Of a stretch of 64,000 nt of DNA, positions 1 through 11,495 are shown piece after piece (the first letter of the stretch is position 1; each line of letters begins with the position of its first letter). Origin of the DNA: Ascochyta rabiei. Lineage: Eukaryota > Ascomycota > Dothideomycetes > Pleosporales > Didymellaceae. The DNA lies in the NCBI RefSeq assembly GCF_004011695.2, contig NC_082421.1, forward strand, positions 682,001 to 746,000, written 5' to 3'. Made by a program: the position numbers and the translations under genes. The notes under the pieces were generated by a model, which was given only the letters and a program-made list of their open reading frames with translations, was not told the origin of the DNA and did not search any database.

Positions 1-1003
1 CGGGGCGCGTCGCAAATTGTAGGTCGGCCGCCGGTTGAAGAAGGGCAAGTTGGGCACGAACAGTGAGTTTTGCAGGTTGGTCAAAGACGTCAGAGTCGCA
101 ACTTCAGGATCTGGACAAGTCAGCTTGCGGAAGTAGAAACAACAACTGTGTTCGTACCAATCGTGTCGAGCACGTCAACCATGTCGGATGTGTAGTCCAT
201 CCCTGCGTCTGCAGGTCCATGGCCAGATAGATCGAAGGGCTCAGGGGACTTGCCCTTCTCTTTGCTGCTGGGACTGTTCCAAAACGGCACTCTTGTTTGT
301 ATAGCACTCCTCACCTTCCTTAGTCTACTGGGTTCTGGGTGGGTGGGTGTCGAATCCGTTGACTTTGATGGGGTTCTCCCCAGTTCTCGGCCTTCTTCCA
401 GAGTATCCAGAGGCTGGCTGAGTCGCTGCGAGGAGGGGTTCGTGGCCTGCGCATATTGATTCAGAGTGACTGAAGAAGGCATTCGCCGAATTCCAATGCT
501 GACTTGCCGGCCTGGTGATGGCCGACTGTAAGGACTGTGCTGCTGCTGAGGCGATCCACGTTGCTGGCTTCGTGGTCGATGTGGTGCCGAGTTGCTTCGT
601 GCTCTTTGAGGGGTCAGAGGCGATGACGTCCTTCCTCATTGTCAGTAACTGCGCCTTCCCTTGCATGCTGAGGTAGGACGAACTCTCGTTTTTTAGGCGT
701 ACGGATGCCATCTTTGGGAGGTGGAGGAGGCACAGGCACGCGCTTGCCGCTGTCTATTGAGGACTGCAGAGACGTCGGAGGCTCAATGGTCGGTTGTACT
801 GTAGTTCGTTCCGGAACTGCAAAGTCGTGTGCAGCGGGTTGGCCTGGAAAGCCCTCATTCACACCAGTCGTGCTAGCGTTGTCGTTGATTGCGAGCGTGG
901 ACGGAGGAACAGCAAGGGAGCCGGTGCCATTTCCTCGCGAGACAGCCTCAGCCAGCCTGTTGCGCGCAGTGCGCGACTTCTGCTGGATCTTCAACTTGTC
1001 CAT
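1..1003 (-). CDS. Hypothetical protein, 5' part (runs off the window start)
   Basis: Three exons on the minus strand: 703-1003, 158-634 and 1-110 (open at the edge), with introns 635-702 (68 bp) and 111-157 (47 bp, GTACGA donor, CTGAC branch, CAG acceptor). Reading phase is kept across both junctions. The start ATG at 1003 opens a basic stretch (MDKLKIQQKSRTARNR). A long Ser/Pro/Arg-rich, probably disordered region follows, then a more ordered segment across the second intron (VLDTI|DPEVATLTSLTNLQ, then NRRPTY). That last segment looks like conserved protein sequence, but I cannot name the family. No catalytic motif, signal peptide or membrane segment is visible in the part present. The C-terminal part lies outside the window. 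Confidence 0.6.
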
Positions 1004-1831
1004 GGTGACAAGCACAGATGCAAACAGGGTGGAAACCTCGCGGGCGATCCAAGATAATAAACATGTTTTATGGCCATGGCTAAGACGGCGCGCTGTATCA
1101 GAAAAGCGTCCAGCCGCCTGAATGTCAATGGCTCAGAACCTGGCATCGGGGTCTGGGCATCGTCATTCTGCAGCTGGCCAACGTATCAGCCCCCTTCCGC
1201 AGCCCTGCAGCGTGCGCATCGTGGAGAGATGGCGGGCGTGTTCCCCGCAGACCACGAGTTGACGCGGTGTACATCGTTCAGATGCAAGCGCGGTGGAGAC
1301 TTTGCAGTGGAAACACCAGATCCAACCCCGTGTCCCAGTGTCAAACATCTGGAGCACGCTGCCGACTGGCGCTGAACGGTGACCCTTGTCGTGATTACCT
1401 CGCTAAGAGTCAGGGCGTCCTTCTGCGAGATAAGCCATGCCTCGTACCCGAGTTGCGTCGCTGGCTTCCAACTGTTGCACTGTCAGGGTTGCAGAAGGCC
1501 CTGGTGGGAGGAACCTCGAAATCATTGTCAAGAGATGAAGTCTCTCGTCAGCGTCAATGTTGGCGCAGGGTCTCTTAGCTCGAGGTACGGTGCGGGCGCT
1601 TCTTCTAGCGCACCGATCGCTCAATCTCCACCCGACGCTTGCGGTTTTGCCAACCCCCATCATCTCCGTGGTCAACAGTTGTGGGAACTCTATATGTTGT
1701 GGCAGAGTTCCAAGTGTGTTTGTGAATGTTTGATTTTCTTTTGTGGGTTGCGCTTCTTTGTGTCGTGGCTCCCAACAGCTACATAGCACGATGTTTCATC
1801 GCTCGTACGTGCTGATCTACTACATCTCACA
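1004..1831. other. Intergenic, no gene seen
   Basis: About 830 bp between the start of the hypothetical gene and the stop of the threonyl-tRNA synthetase gene. Only short overlapping frames with no coding character occur. It should hold the promoter of the left gene and the 3' UTR of the synthetase. Confidence 0.6.
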
Positions 1832-4350
1832 CTAGACCTTGTTCTCGACTCTTCGCTCGTCCCTCAGCTTCACGAGCTTCTCGACCGCCTCGTCGAGAGG
1901 AACAATCTCACCTCGCTGCTGAGAAGCCTGGTCATCACGGTTCCTCCAGTTGACAGCCCGCGCCTGCTGCTCCTCAGCACCAACGACCATGATGAAGTTG
2001 TAAAGAGCCAACTGTGCTGTGCGAATCTTCTTTTGCATGGTGTTGCCACTGATGTCAATGTCGGCGTGGATGTGCTGCTTGCGGAGCGTAGCCTGGACCT
2101 CCTTGACGTAGTCATTCGCACCAGGCATAACGGGGATGACCATGACCTGGCGGGGAGATAGCCAGAAAGGCCATCGACCAGCAAAGTGCTCAGTGAGGAT
2201 GCTAGTCCGAGTTAGTAATGTGTGTGAGTACTATAATCGGTGAGCGACTTACGCAATGAAACGCTCGAAAGACCCATAGATGGCGCGGTGGACCATCACA
2301 GGGCGAGCGTAACCCGGCTGAGGAGGCTTGATCTTCTTCGCAATCGAGGCAAGGTCTCCGGGTGTCTCTGGCTGCTCCTGCTTGAGGGCCTCCTTGGGCG
2401 CCTCTTCCTTGGGCGCTTCTGCCTTGGTCTTCTCCTCCTTTGGCTTCGCCGCTGCGACTTCAGAGGTCATGTACTCAAGCTCGAACTGGTTGGGGAGCTG
2501 GAAGTCGAGCTGGATTGTAGCACACTGGTACTCGCGCTTCAGGGCATCGGAAATGGTAATGTCGATCTTGGGGCCGTAGAAGGCACCATCACCAGGGTTC
2601 AGCTCCCAAGCACCACCACCTTCGGCGGTGAACTTATCCAGAGCCTCGGTCAGCTTCGCCTCAGCCTTGTTCCAGGTCTCAATCTCGCCGAGGAAACCTT
2701 CTGGGCGTGTGCTGAGCTTCAGCTTGAAGGTAAAGCCGAACTTGCCGTAAACTGCGCGGAGGAAATCGAAGAGACCCAGAACTTCCTCGTTGATCTGGTC
2801 CTCGGTACAGAAGATGTGAGTGTCGTCCTGCTGGAAGCGGCGAACACGAGTCAAACCAGTAAGAGCACCGCTGGCCTCGTTTCGGTGCAGGATACCGAAG
2901 TCGGCCATACGGATTGGCAACTCACGGTAACTTCGCTCGCGATGCTTGAAGATCAGGCAGTGACCAGGGCAGTTCATGGGCTTCAAAGCCCACTTCTCCT
3001 TCTCGACGTCAAATGTGAACATATCCTCGTGATAATGCTGCCAGTGGCCTGAGATCTTCCATAGCGCCGAGTTGTACATGTTTGGCGATCCAACCTCCTG
3101 GTACCCGCGGTTCCAGTATTCCTCGCGCAGAAATGCTTGCAGTGTGTTGTAGATGATCTGTCCGTGGGGCAGGAAGAAGCATGAGCCGGGACTGTATTCG
3201 TGGAAGAAGAACAGCTCCTGTTCCTTTCCAATCTTGCGGTGATCACGCTTGGCAGCCTCCTCGAGGAACTTGAGGTGCTCTGCCATCCTGTCTTTGTCGG
3301 GGAAGGAGACACCATAGATGCGCTGCAGACTGTCGTTGTTTGCGTCGCCAAGGAAGTATGATGCTGAGTTCTTCATGACCTTGAACTGCTTTATCCTTCC
3401 GGTGTGCGGTACGTGGGGTCCTCGGCAGAGATCAATGAGAGGGCCGTTGCGGTACACGGTGGTGGAGGTGCCGTCGGGGATCTTGTCCTTGATGATGTGC
3501 TGCTTGTAAGGGTTCGACTTGAACATGTCCAGGAGGTCCTCCTTGGAAAGAGTCAATCGCTCGAAGACCTGCTTCTCCTTGACAATGCTGTTGACGATGG
3601 TCTCGAGGGGCTTGTGGTCGGAGTGCTCTACGGCGGCCTTGTCGGGCAGGGCCATTTCGTAGTAGAAGCCGTCCTCAATGGGGGGACCAATGCAGAGGTC
3701 GCAGCCAAATCTGCGCTCTGACGCCTCGCCGAGGATATGTGCGCTCGAGTGCCAGAAGACCCTCTTGCCCTCTGGGTGGTCAAAGTCCAAGAGCTCCAGC
3801 TTGCAGCTCTTCTCGAGCGGCCGCTCAAGGTCCCACAGTGTCTCCTCGGCTGTGCCATGGTCGAGACGGGCAATGACGGTGCGCTCGAACAAGCTCTTGC
3901 TGATGCCTCGTGCAATGTCTGCAGGGCTGGTGACCCAGGATTCGCCTTCGATGAGTTTGCCGTCTCCGAGTGTAACTGTAATCTTCTCTACATGCGGGGT
4001 GGGGTATCAGTGTGTGCACACAAAGTGAGTTCGATGTAGTCAAACGTACCGCGGGGCTTCTGCGCGACTTCCTCGTCGTACTTGGCCTTGAGCCTCTCGC
4101 TGTGTTCCGTCAGCAGTGAGAACCGTCGCAGGTTTGAGCCGGCTCACAAGATCTTGACTCGGTGGTCGACAAATGCAGGCACGGGGTCGAGCATCAACGG
4201 ACGACCACCATCGTCACCGCCCTTCTTCTTCTCTTTCTTGGGCTTTGCAGCTTTGGGGGCTTTTCCTTCGACCTTCTTCTCGCCTGCGACAGCGAGGTCC
4301 TTGACGCCCTCGACGACCTGGTTTACCGTGTCCTTGACCGCTTCCGCCAT
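1832..4350 (-). CDS. Threonyl-tRNA synthetase, cytosolic type
   Basis: Charges tRNA(Thr) with threonine (EC 6.1.1.3). Four exons: 4148-4350, 4050-4099, 2253-3987 and 1832-2201; introns of 48, 62 and 51 bp; 785 aa. Order of parts: Lys/Glu-rich N-terminal extension, TGS domain (from about residue 85), second additional/editing domain with HSSAHIL and CRGPHV (the His pair and the Cys/His of the zinc-type editing site), class II catalytic core with MNCPGHC (zinc-binding Cys) and motif 2 [11 protein letters not shown]...RRFQQDD, motif 3 and the aminoacyl-carrying fold, then the anticodon-binding domain (PFWLSPRQV...). No mitochondrial presequence is evident. Odd: a charged Lys/Glu/Ala/Pro-rich insert of about 50 residues lies inside the catalytic core, just before [16 protein letters not shown]. 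It is divergent from GAR1, and a TGAGTCA site lies 54 bp upstream. Confidence 0.95.
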
Positions 4351-4802
4351 GTTTGCTGTTGTTGCCGCGTCGGAAGCGGAGATTGTGTGTTTATGTGCTG
4401 CTCTGAGTCAACCCCGCGCAACTTGAATTTGTGACTCGGCGTCGTGACGTGCAATGGTCGTACCGTGTGTTGTGGAGCTGAAGCGACTCGAAACCCGTCC
4501 GTGTCGTCACCTGCGAGCAATGCGAACCTGCAGTCGACTCACAATTTCGCGCAGCTTTCACGCGCACTACAGCCCACTCGCGCTATAGCGGGGTTGAGGA
4601 CTGGCTTGTCGTCTCGCTTGGACGTTCCTCCGCTCCGAGTGGCTAACATAACAGCCCTGGTGCAGAGAGAGTGGACCTACGCGCACGCTAACGCAAACAG
4701 GCCAGGGCTCAAAAAAACGAGCTTCTTCGTACGGCGCAGAAATTTGAAGCTGCCGACCAGCTCAAACTCCGCGACCCGACTGCATACCCCACAACAAACG
4801 AC
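4351..4802. promoter_or_regulatory. Shared promoter of threonyl-tRNA synthetase and GAR1
   Basis: These 452 bp separate the two divergent start codons. They contain a perfect palindromic TGAGTCA at 4404-4410 (54 bp upstream of the synthetase ATG) and a related TGACTC at 4432-4437. TGA(C/G)TCA is the known binding site of Gcn4/CpcA/Cpc1, the general amino-acid control activator, which is known to regulate some aminoacyl-tRNA synthetase genes in fungi. Regulation here is inferred from the motif only. Confidence 0.5.
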
Positions 4803-5545
4803 ATGTCTAGTTTCCGTGGAACACCTCGAGGAGGCCGTGGCGGCTTTGGCGGCGGCAGCAGGGGTGGCTTTGGCGGCGGTTCCCGTGGAGGTTGGTGGCC
4901 TTGCGCTGTGGTCCTCGATGCTGGAAGCTAATTCTCTCCCAGGGCGCGGTGGATTTGGCGGAGGTGCTTCTTTCGGTCCCCCAGACCAGGTCTTTGGTAT
5001 GCGCAACGCGATGCACACGTTCGCGCAGAGCTAATGAACCAACAGAGATGGGCACATTCGTCCACGAGGTTGAGAACGAGATGTTCTGCGAGTCCATCAA
5101 CACCAAGATCCCCTACTTCAACGCCCCGATCTACCTCGAGAACAAGACCCCCATCGGCAAGGTCGATGAGATCTGCGGTCCTCTGAACCAGGTCTACTTC
5201 ACCATCAAGCCCCAGGAAGGCATCCAGGCCAAGTCCTTCAAGGCCGGCGACAAGTTCTACATTGGAGGCGACAAGCTCCTGCCCCTCGACAGGTTCCTGC
5301 CCAAGCCCAAGCCCGCCCCCGGTGCGGCTAGGGTCAAGAAGCCCGCTGGTGCCGGTGGACGTGGTGGAGCTCGTGGTGGCCGCGGTCGCGGTGCCCCGAG
5401 AGGGCGCGGTGGACCTCCCGGCCGTGGTGGTTTCTCTTCGCGAGGAGGATCGTTTGGCGGACGTGGTGGTGGCCGCGGTGGCGGTGGTGGCTTCACACCC
5501 CGTGGCCGTGGTGGGTTCACTCCCCGTGGGCGAGGTGGATACTAA
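4803..5545 (+). CDS. GAR1: H/ACA snoRNP protein Gar1
   Basis: Core subunit of H/ACA small nucleolar ribonucleoproteins, which pseudouridylate rRNA in the nucleolus. Exons 4803-4890, 4943-4996 and 5046-5545; introns of 52 and 49 bp; 213 aa. An N-terminal Arg/Gly-rich segment ([15 protein letters not shown]) is followed by the Gar1 core beta-barrel (about residues 48-125: [53 protein letters not shown]). A long C-terminal RGG/GAR tail follows, made of GGRGGARGG and GFTPRGRGG units. This double-GAR arrangement and the length fit the family. Both introns fall within or next to the N-terminal low-complexity part. The stop is TAA at 5543-5545. Confidence 0.95.
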
Positions 5546-6270
5546 GCGCATTCCGGCTTGGTTCACCTTTGCAACGAAGACACCAGGACGGGCGGTTTTT
5601 CCTTGTCGCGGTATGACCCTGGACATCACGGATACCAATCGATACCACGAACATTCGACGGCGTTTGGGAGCTCAATGGGATTTCTTGTACATGTGGAAC
5701 ATGGCGCCGTGTTGGAAAATGCTCTAGAACATTGTACGGAACGGATGATAGTCATTTCAAGTTCAATCGAAACTTCAAAAACACGCATGACGATCGTTTG
5801 ACTCACCTTGCCGATGTGTCGCACCCTGGATGTAGATTCCCGATTATTCTAGACTTGAACACAATGTTGCCAGAATTAGCTTGAAGTAGACACACAGTCC
5901 GTATTCAAGTCCGCCCAAACAAAGCTGAGCATGATGCATGTCAATCTATCCATCTCGGTCTCCTACGACATAGCGAAACACGTGATGAACCCACCTGCGC
6001 GCATCTGAGACAGGGAGCCCATACAGGACCTAGAGTCCAGCAAACAAGCTGCCTAGGAGCCAACTAATCCTGGCGAATCACATGGCGGAGAGGCTGAGGC
6101 TAGACCAGATGACGTTCCCACAAACAAGTTGGAAGCGGCAACGTCACCAAGCTCCGTCACGTCCTCCCCGAACCCTTGAAAGCTTGTCTTTTCCCTACAC
6201 CACACACGCATATTTTTGCTGCAACCTCGCATCCTGCCCTTACCATCCACCACAGTGTGCAGAAGACAAC
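5546..6270. other. Intergenic, no gene seen
   Basis: About 725 bp between GAR1 and the phosphatidylserine synthase gene. It should contain the GAR1 3' UTR and the promoter of the next gene. A pyrimidine-rich stretch precedes the downstream ATG. No convincing coding frame; the frame at 5558-5884 has no family features. Confidence 0.5.
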
Positions 6271-7151
6271 ATGGCGACCCGCAGAAACGGACCGAGCAAC
6301 TCCAAGGACGCAGCGCCTGTGCCTACAGACAAGAGCATGTTTACTGCAGAACGCGAAGGCATTGACGGCTAACAAATAGCAGCGCAGGACAAGCAAGCCC
6401 GTCTCCTGGCTGAAGAAAACCCGGGACACTTCTCTCTGGTCCGCGCACTGCACCTCGCAGACTTCATCACCGAGCTGAATGGTATGCCTAATTCCTGCAC
6501 ACCGACTTTCACAAGCCTACTCCGACACTGCGCAACTGAACGGCTACACAAATCCCACAACGCGACGCTGACAGATGTTTTCTAGGCTTCTGCGGCGTAA
6601 TGTCCGTCTTCTCCTCTCTCCGCTACTGCATCCAGGACGACTTGCACAACTACACCAACCTGTACTGGGCGCTTGGCTTCATCCCGCTCGGTCTGTTCTT
6701 CGACTTCATGGACGGCAAGGTCGCGCGCTGGAGGAAGAAGGCCTCGCTGATGGGCCAAGAGCTCGACTCGCTGGCCGATCTCGTCTCCTTTGGTGTCTCC
6801 CCCGCAGCCGCCGCGTTCGCCATGGGCATCCGCACGCCCCTCGACCACCTCCTGCTCTCCTTCTTCGTTCTCTGCGGCCTTACGAGGCTGGCGCGCTTCA
6901 ACGTTACAGTCGCCATGGTCCCCAAGGACGAATCTGGCAAGTCGAAGTATTTCGAGGGCACACCCATCCCCATGTCGCTAGGAATAGTCCAGATCATGGC
7001 CTTCTGGGTGTACAAGGGCTGGACGCTTGAGCAGATACCGCTGGGTCTGTGGCTGGAGGGAACCATGTTCGAGTTCCACCCAGTCGTAGCCATGTTCATC
7101 CTGCACGGGTGTCTGATGGTCAGCAAGACTATTCACATTCCCAAGCCGTAA
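6271..7151 (+). CDS. CHO1: CDP-diacylglycerol--serine O-phosphatidyltransferase (phosphatidylserine synthase)
   Basis: Makes phosphatidylserine from CDP-diacylglycerol and serine in the ER membrane (EC 2.7.8.8). Exons 6271-6318, 6388-6481 and 6586-7151 give 235 aa, close to yeast Cho1. The CDP-alcohol phosphotransferase signature is complete at about residues 88-111: DGKVAR, eight residues, G, three residues, D, three residues, D (DGKVAR...GQELDSLAD), in the family order of metal- and substrate-binding aspartates. Other family-like segments are [23 protein letters not shown] and GTPIPMSLG, and several hydrophobic spans are visible. The third exon joins by a clean phase-1 intron. The first intron (6319-6387) uses a weak GTGCCT donor chosen because it is the only one that keeps frame, so the N-terminus is the least certain part. 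Confidence 0.88.
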
Positions 7152-7709
7152 ACGCACCGCAGTCGAAGGCTATGGAAGAGGCGTCTTGCAAGACGGAGGC
7201 GCTTACTTGTATGCATACTTGACCTATCCATAGAGAGGTGTCTGCTGCGTGCAAAAAGTATAAGATGACGATGATGATACCATAGTGATCAGCTAGAGAG
7301 CACGATCAGCAAATCCAACAGCGAATGAACAATGACATGTTCGAACCGAGACATCACAAGTGCAGCCCATGTGTACATGATGAAGCAGTGTACTAACCAC
7401 ACGATTGCGTATGGGCGATTGCTTATTGTTACTTTACAGAGAAACGAACATGTCAACGCTTGAGATCTGTGTTGTGGTAAACCCTTGTGTTGAACACCAT
7501 CCCTATGCGCCTGTTCGATAGTCTGGGTGGGAAAGAGACTCGCGGTACGATGATGCCGACTGTACCTGTACGCATCTGCATGTACCACTTCTTGCTGCTC
7601 CATTAACCAACACTGATGCGTAGATAGTTTACTGTGCTAAGATGCAGGACGCGCAACACTCGTAATGCGGCGATTCCGGATTAGGTATATGATGGATAGT
7701 CCGCGGTGA
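7152..7709. other. Intergenic between convergent genes
   Basis: About 560 bp between the stops of the phosphatidylserine synthase and metallopeptidase genes. It should hold two 3' UTRs. No convincing coding frame. Confidence 0.6.
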
Positions 7710-10188
7710 CTAACGAGTGATGATCAGGGAAAAGCCGTCAAGCCATGCGGCCGAGGATCCGGATATGCCACCGATGGTGTATCCACGCGGAGGGATGAGG
7801 GTGTGCCTGCCATTTGTTAGTTCGTGTTGACTGGCCATGAGACCCAAAGGCTTACCCGCTACCGCCAGTGGCATTACCAAACCACTCGCTTGCCCTTCCC
7901 AGACTTGTCAGAATTTGAATACCGTCGATCCAGAGTCCGGCTCGTAAAGCAAATCCCAAGAGCATTTCCCCTTTGCGTGTATCTAGTGGGAAGTCGGTTG
8001 CGTGCCCCCCTCGTTTGCCAAACAATTGGCTTGTTGCATCTTCATACATGAACTCCAGGCCATCAACACACAGCCCGGAATAGACCTTGATGCTAAGCAA
8101 AAGTTTCGTCTGAATGTGCGCACTCTCGAGGATGATCTCCTGTGGTTGGGATCCCTCCATCTGCGAGTATCCCAACTTGCTGCCGCGGTAGCCCCAGCGG
8201 CCGTTGGGAATCTTGACTCGTGCCAGCTTTTGGTTCGCGAGTTGGCTCAAGTCCTCAATGACATGCCTTCCTCCCGCTGCGGAATACACTTCGACCTTCA
8301 ATTTCGACTTCTGCTTCTCCTTTGGCAGCACTGAGCGAAGCTCATTCTCATCCAAGGCGACTTGTCGTGGGTACTGAAGCTCGACTTCCGGCCACTCTCG
8401 CCAATAGCGACAAACATCGTCTCCCTCAGTGTACAGCTCCACCCAAGCGATGCCTGATTTTGACGTTGCAATCACACCACCCTGACCGGGGTCAACCGTC
8501 CAGACCTGTACGCTCCCGTCGTTGTTAACGTCGGCTCTATCGATCGGTATCCGGAAGCACGGGTGGAACCGGAAGCGCAACACGTCCAGTCTGTGCCATC
8601 TGCACTCGTCCTCCGGTAGTACCAGCCGCTGACCAGGCGACTTCGTACGGGTCGAATAAGGTTCGCGGCAGATGAACGTGCGGTTGAGCGTGACGTAGTC
8701 GCGCAACATGACACCTGATTCCTGGTGAGGACAACCAAACAGATGCCCGGTTTCGTGCAGATGGGCGCCAATGCCAATGTTGGCTGCCTCCCAGTTGCTG
8801 CCGGACTCGTTGCAGTCGTTTGCTACGAAGTTGGTGTCTGTTCGAGTGCAGTCTTCGAAAGCTTGGGTGACTTCTTCGATGCTGGATGGATAGCTGTGCA
8901 GTGCTTGCGACCCAAAGATGCCGAGCTGCAAGTCTGGCACGCCTCCGCCCAGCGCCGCATGTCCGCGAATGACCTGCTCCTTTGCGTCCCACGTCGAGTC
9001 TAGGAACATGCAAGAAACGTAGAGCTTCTGGCCTGGCGTGATGTGGAAATGGTCTTTGACAGCGTCGGCAGCAATGCCAAACAATTCGCCCTTCTTCGTT
9101 CCTGGGCCGTACTGTTGCGCTCGGTCAAGGTCTCTTATCTCTGCGACGGTCTTGCTTGAGCGTATGACGTGCACCTTGGCCTGAGTCCGGAAGTGACCGG
9201 GCTCCCAGTCCTGGTAGCTTATCGTGCCAGGCTCCCACGCATCTTCGAGGCGAAAACAGCGTCGACCAAAGCCGTGGCGTTTCATCTGCTCGCCGGTGAA
9301 AGCCTGCCACAGGTACGCGGCCATACGGAATTTCTTCACCGCGAGATCTAACCCGTTGCCTTCGGTCTCCGTGCGCGATGGCGGTGCATCGTATGTGCCC
9401 GGCGAGTCGCTCCCAAGGATGATAGCAAGCTGGAGCGGCGGCGAGTGTGTCAAGGGAAGATAGTTGATGTTGATAAACGTCGTGTGGGGGGAGATGGAGG
9501 TGTTGCCGGAGGAGACCTTGGGGGACGAGAAGTCGAGACGAACTCGGTTCCACCCCGGCTCCAGGTGCACCAATGCTTTGAAGTACGAGTCCCTTACTGG
9601 CCAGCACGTCGGTGGGAATCGGGCTTGGTGGTGGTTGACGGTAAGGTTGCCGTCCAAGGGTTTGTGAGAGGGATCGCCCACTTGTCCAAATATGAGTAGG
9701 ACCTGCTGGTGAACCTGCGTACAGTCAGCGCTTTCCGAGGTCCGCAAGCACCCTACGACGTACCCAAGAGTTATCTGTCACGGAGATGACGCGTGGTGCG
9801 AGCAACGACGATCGGTTGAACGAGTTGTGGGGCGCAGAGCCGTTGGTGGGAGTCGTCGACGAGCCCTGTAGTGCTGTTAGCGTTGTATGGCTGGCGGTGG
9901 CTTCGGCTTGCTCACATTCATACTGTAGCGCTTCACGGGGTCGACGCTGGGCCGCTGGGGTCGCATAGGTACAGGCGGTGCGTCTCCCTCGGTTGTCGAT
10001 GTGGCCGGGGTGGTGGAGGGTGTGGAGGAGCCGAGCGGGGAAGAGTTCATGGTGGAAGACGACGGGCGCCGGGCTCCTCCATACTGTCCTTTTGTCGCAC
10101 CCTGAGGAGATGGCTCGCTGGTCTTATCGCCGGCTCTGGCAGACACTCGACTGCTCTTTCGACGCAAGTTGTGGAGGAAGGAAGGCAT
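7710..10188 (-). CDS. Zinc metallopeptidase with C-terminal jacalin-like domain (YIL108W / SPAC607.06c family)
   Basis: Four exons: 9916-10188, 9764-9865, 7856-9714 and 7710-7806; introns of 50, 49 and 49 bp; 776 aa. A basic Ser/Pro-rich N-terminus precedes the putative peptidase domain, which carries the zinc-binding motif HETGHLFGCPH (HExxHxxGxxH) at about residue 445. The last roughly 130 residues form a jacalin-like beta-prism (SIKVYSGLCVDGLEF, LGFALRAGLWIDGIQI, then HTLIPPRGYTIGGISG and WLDGFSLIITR). The final exon of 97 bp is needed to complete the beta-prism; reading on without the intron stops after FGNATGGSG. No signal peptide is seen, so an intracellular enzyme is likely. The substrate is not known to me. 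It is divergent from the Whi5/Nrm1-like gene. Confidence 0.9.
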
Positions 10189-11495
10189 AGCCGCTGGGCT
10201 GCTGTGGCTGTGGTATACTGGGCGAAACTATGGATTCATAGGCGTAACGAGTGGCAGCCGGAGGGCCGTTGCTGAAAACTTGCAAGTGTCGAGGAAGCTT
10301 GTGGTGGACGCGTAATGCAGCGTGGTGGGTATGCGTGCCGATGGTCAAGCGTGCTGAGTACGGCAATGGCAATGGCAATGGCAATGGCAATGGCAATGAA
10401 ACAGGGTGAGTATGTTGGCGCAAGCAAACGAGTGTCACTAGAAGCTGCTGGGTGTGAGAGGGAAAGGCTGCGAGTGGTTGCGGGTGCTGGTATGCTATGC
10501 CTCGCCTCTGGAGGTTGGAGAGCGCAGGTGCGTTCGAACTTCGCGATGACGATAGGCCGAGCTTGCGCAGAACCAGGCAGGGAGCAGCGTGCAAGGGTTG
10601 TGTCGAGCCTGGTTTTCTAGGCAGGCGCCATCGAAGACCACCGCGCACTGTACTCGGTGTGCTGCCCAGCTCGGAGGCCTCAGCTCAGTGCGTGACGGGC
10701 GGATGGAGCTGGCAAGAACGGATTGCTGCTCTGCAGGCTTTCCGAGTGTGCAGCGCCGCCAACGGCTCTCCAACAAGAATGACGTTGGGGCTGGCCACGA
10801 CGCGCCTGCAGCCGCGCAGTGCGTCTGGCTTGTGCAGGCTCGCCGGAAGCACGAGCTGCCCACGCCGGCGCGGTAGGCTACCGTAGGCACTGGCGGGCAC
10901 AGCCATGGACAGCGGACAGCGGACAGCGCCCACGACGCCTCGGGGTCAAGGATCCGCCAGTCGGTCATGTGCCACGGCGTGCGAGACTGCGAGTGTACTT
11001 GTAGGTGCACAGGCAGATGCCAGATGCTGGTGTGCCGACCAGCGGTACCCGCCATTCCGGCAACGGCGCAGCACGCCGTGACGCTAGGCCGCTTCCACGG
11101 AAAAGATACAAAACACAGAGTCAGCGGTATCCGGCACACGACCAGCCCCCCCCGTGCTTCGCCCTGGCCGTCCAAGTGGGCTCTGCTTGCGCGCTTCACA
11201 AAGCCTCGAGGCACAGGGCCATGAAATCATAATCATGATCATGATGATGATGCGTTGACGGCCAGCCCTGTTTCTGGCCCGTGCCTGGATTCGACGCTAG
11301 GCTCTTCTCCGCTGCATTCCTCCTGCGCCGCCACGCCGGACGATCTTGTTCAGCTCACGGTCCCTGGCTCTGGCTCGGCTCTCTGGTGTCTGTGCAAGTC
11401 TGCAAGTGTCACCGCTCGAGTCTGTCTGCACGCCGCCAGCGAGCCTCGACCCCCACGGCAATCCGTTGCCAGCCAAACCACTCCGTTCCTCCACC
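10189..11495. other. Divergent intergenic region
   Basis: About 1.3 kb between the start codons of the metallopeptidase (-) and the Whi5/Nrm1-like gene (+). It holds the GGCAAT microsatellite, one ACGCGT hexamer (10308-10313) and a pyrimidine-rich leader before 11496. Several GC-rich open frames of up to 240 codons overlap on both strands but show no family features, so I take them as chance frames. Confidence 0.55.
10362..10397. repeat. Hexanucleotide microsatellite (GGCAAT)6
   Basis: Six perfect copies of GGCAAT, in the long promoter region upstream of the metallopeptidase gene. Confidence 0.95.

Noticed and set aside
4444..5034. Plus-strand frame of 196 codons overlapping the GAR1 start
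   Set aside because: It reads through the GAR1 promoter and first intron in another frame; the spliced GAR1 model explains the region.
10495..11214. Minus-strand frame of 239 codons between the metallopeptidase and Whi5-like genes
   Set aside because: Overlapped by several frames on the plus strand, rich in Cys/Arg/Ser as expected of random GC-rich DNA, and without motifs.
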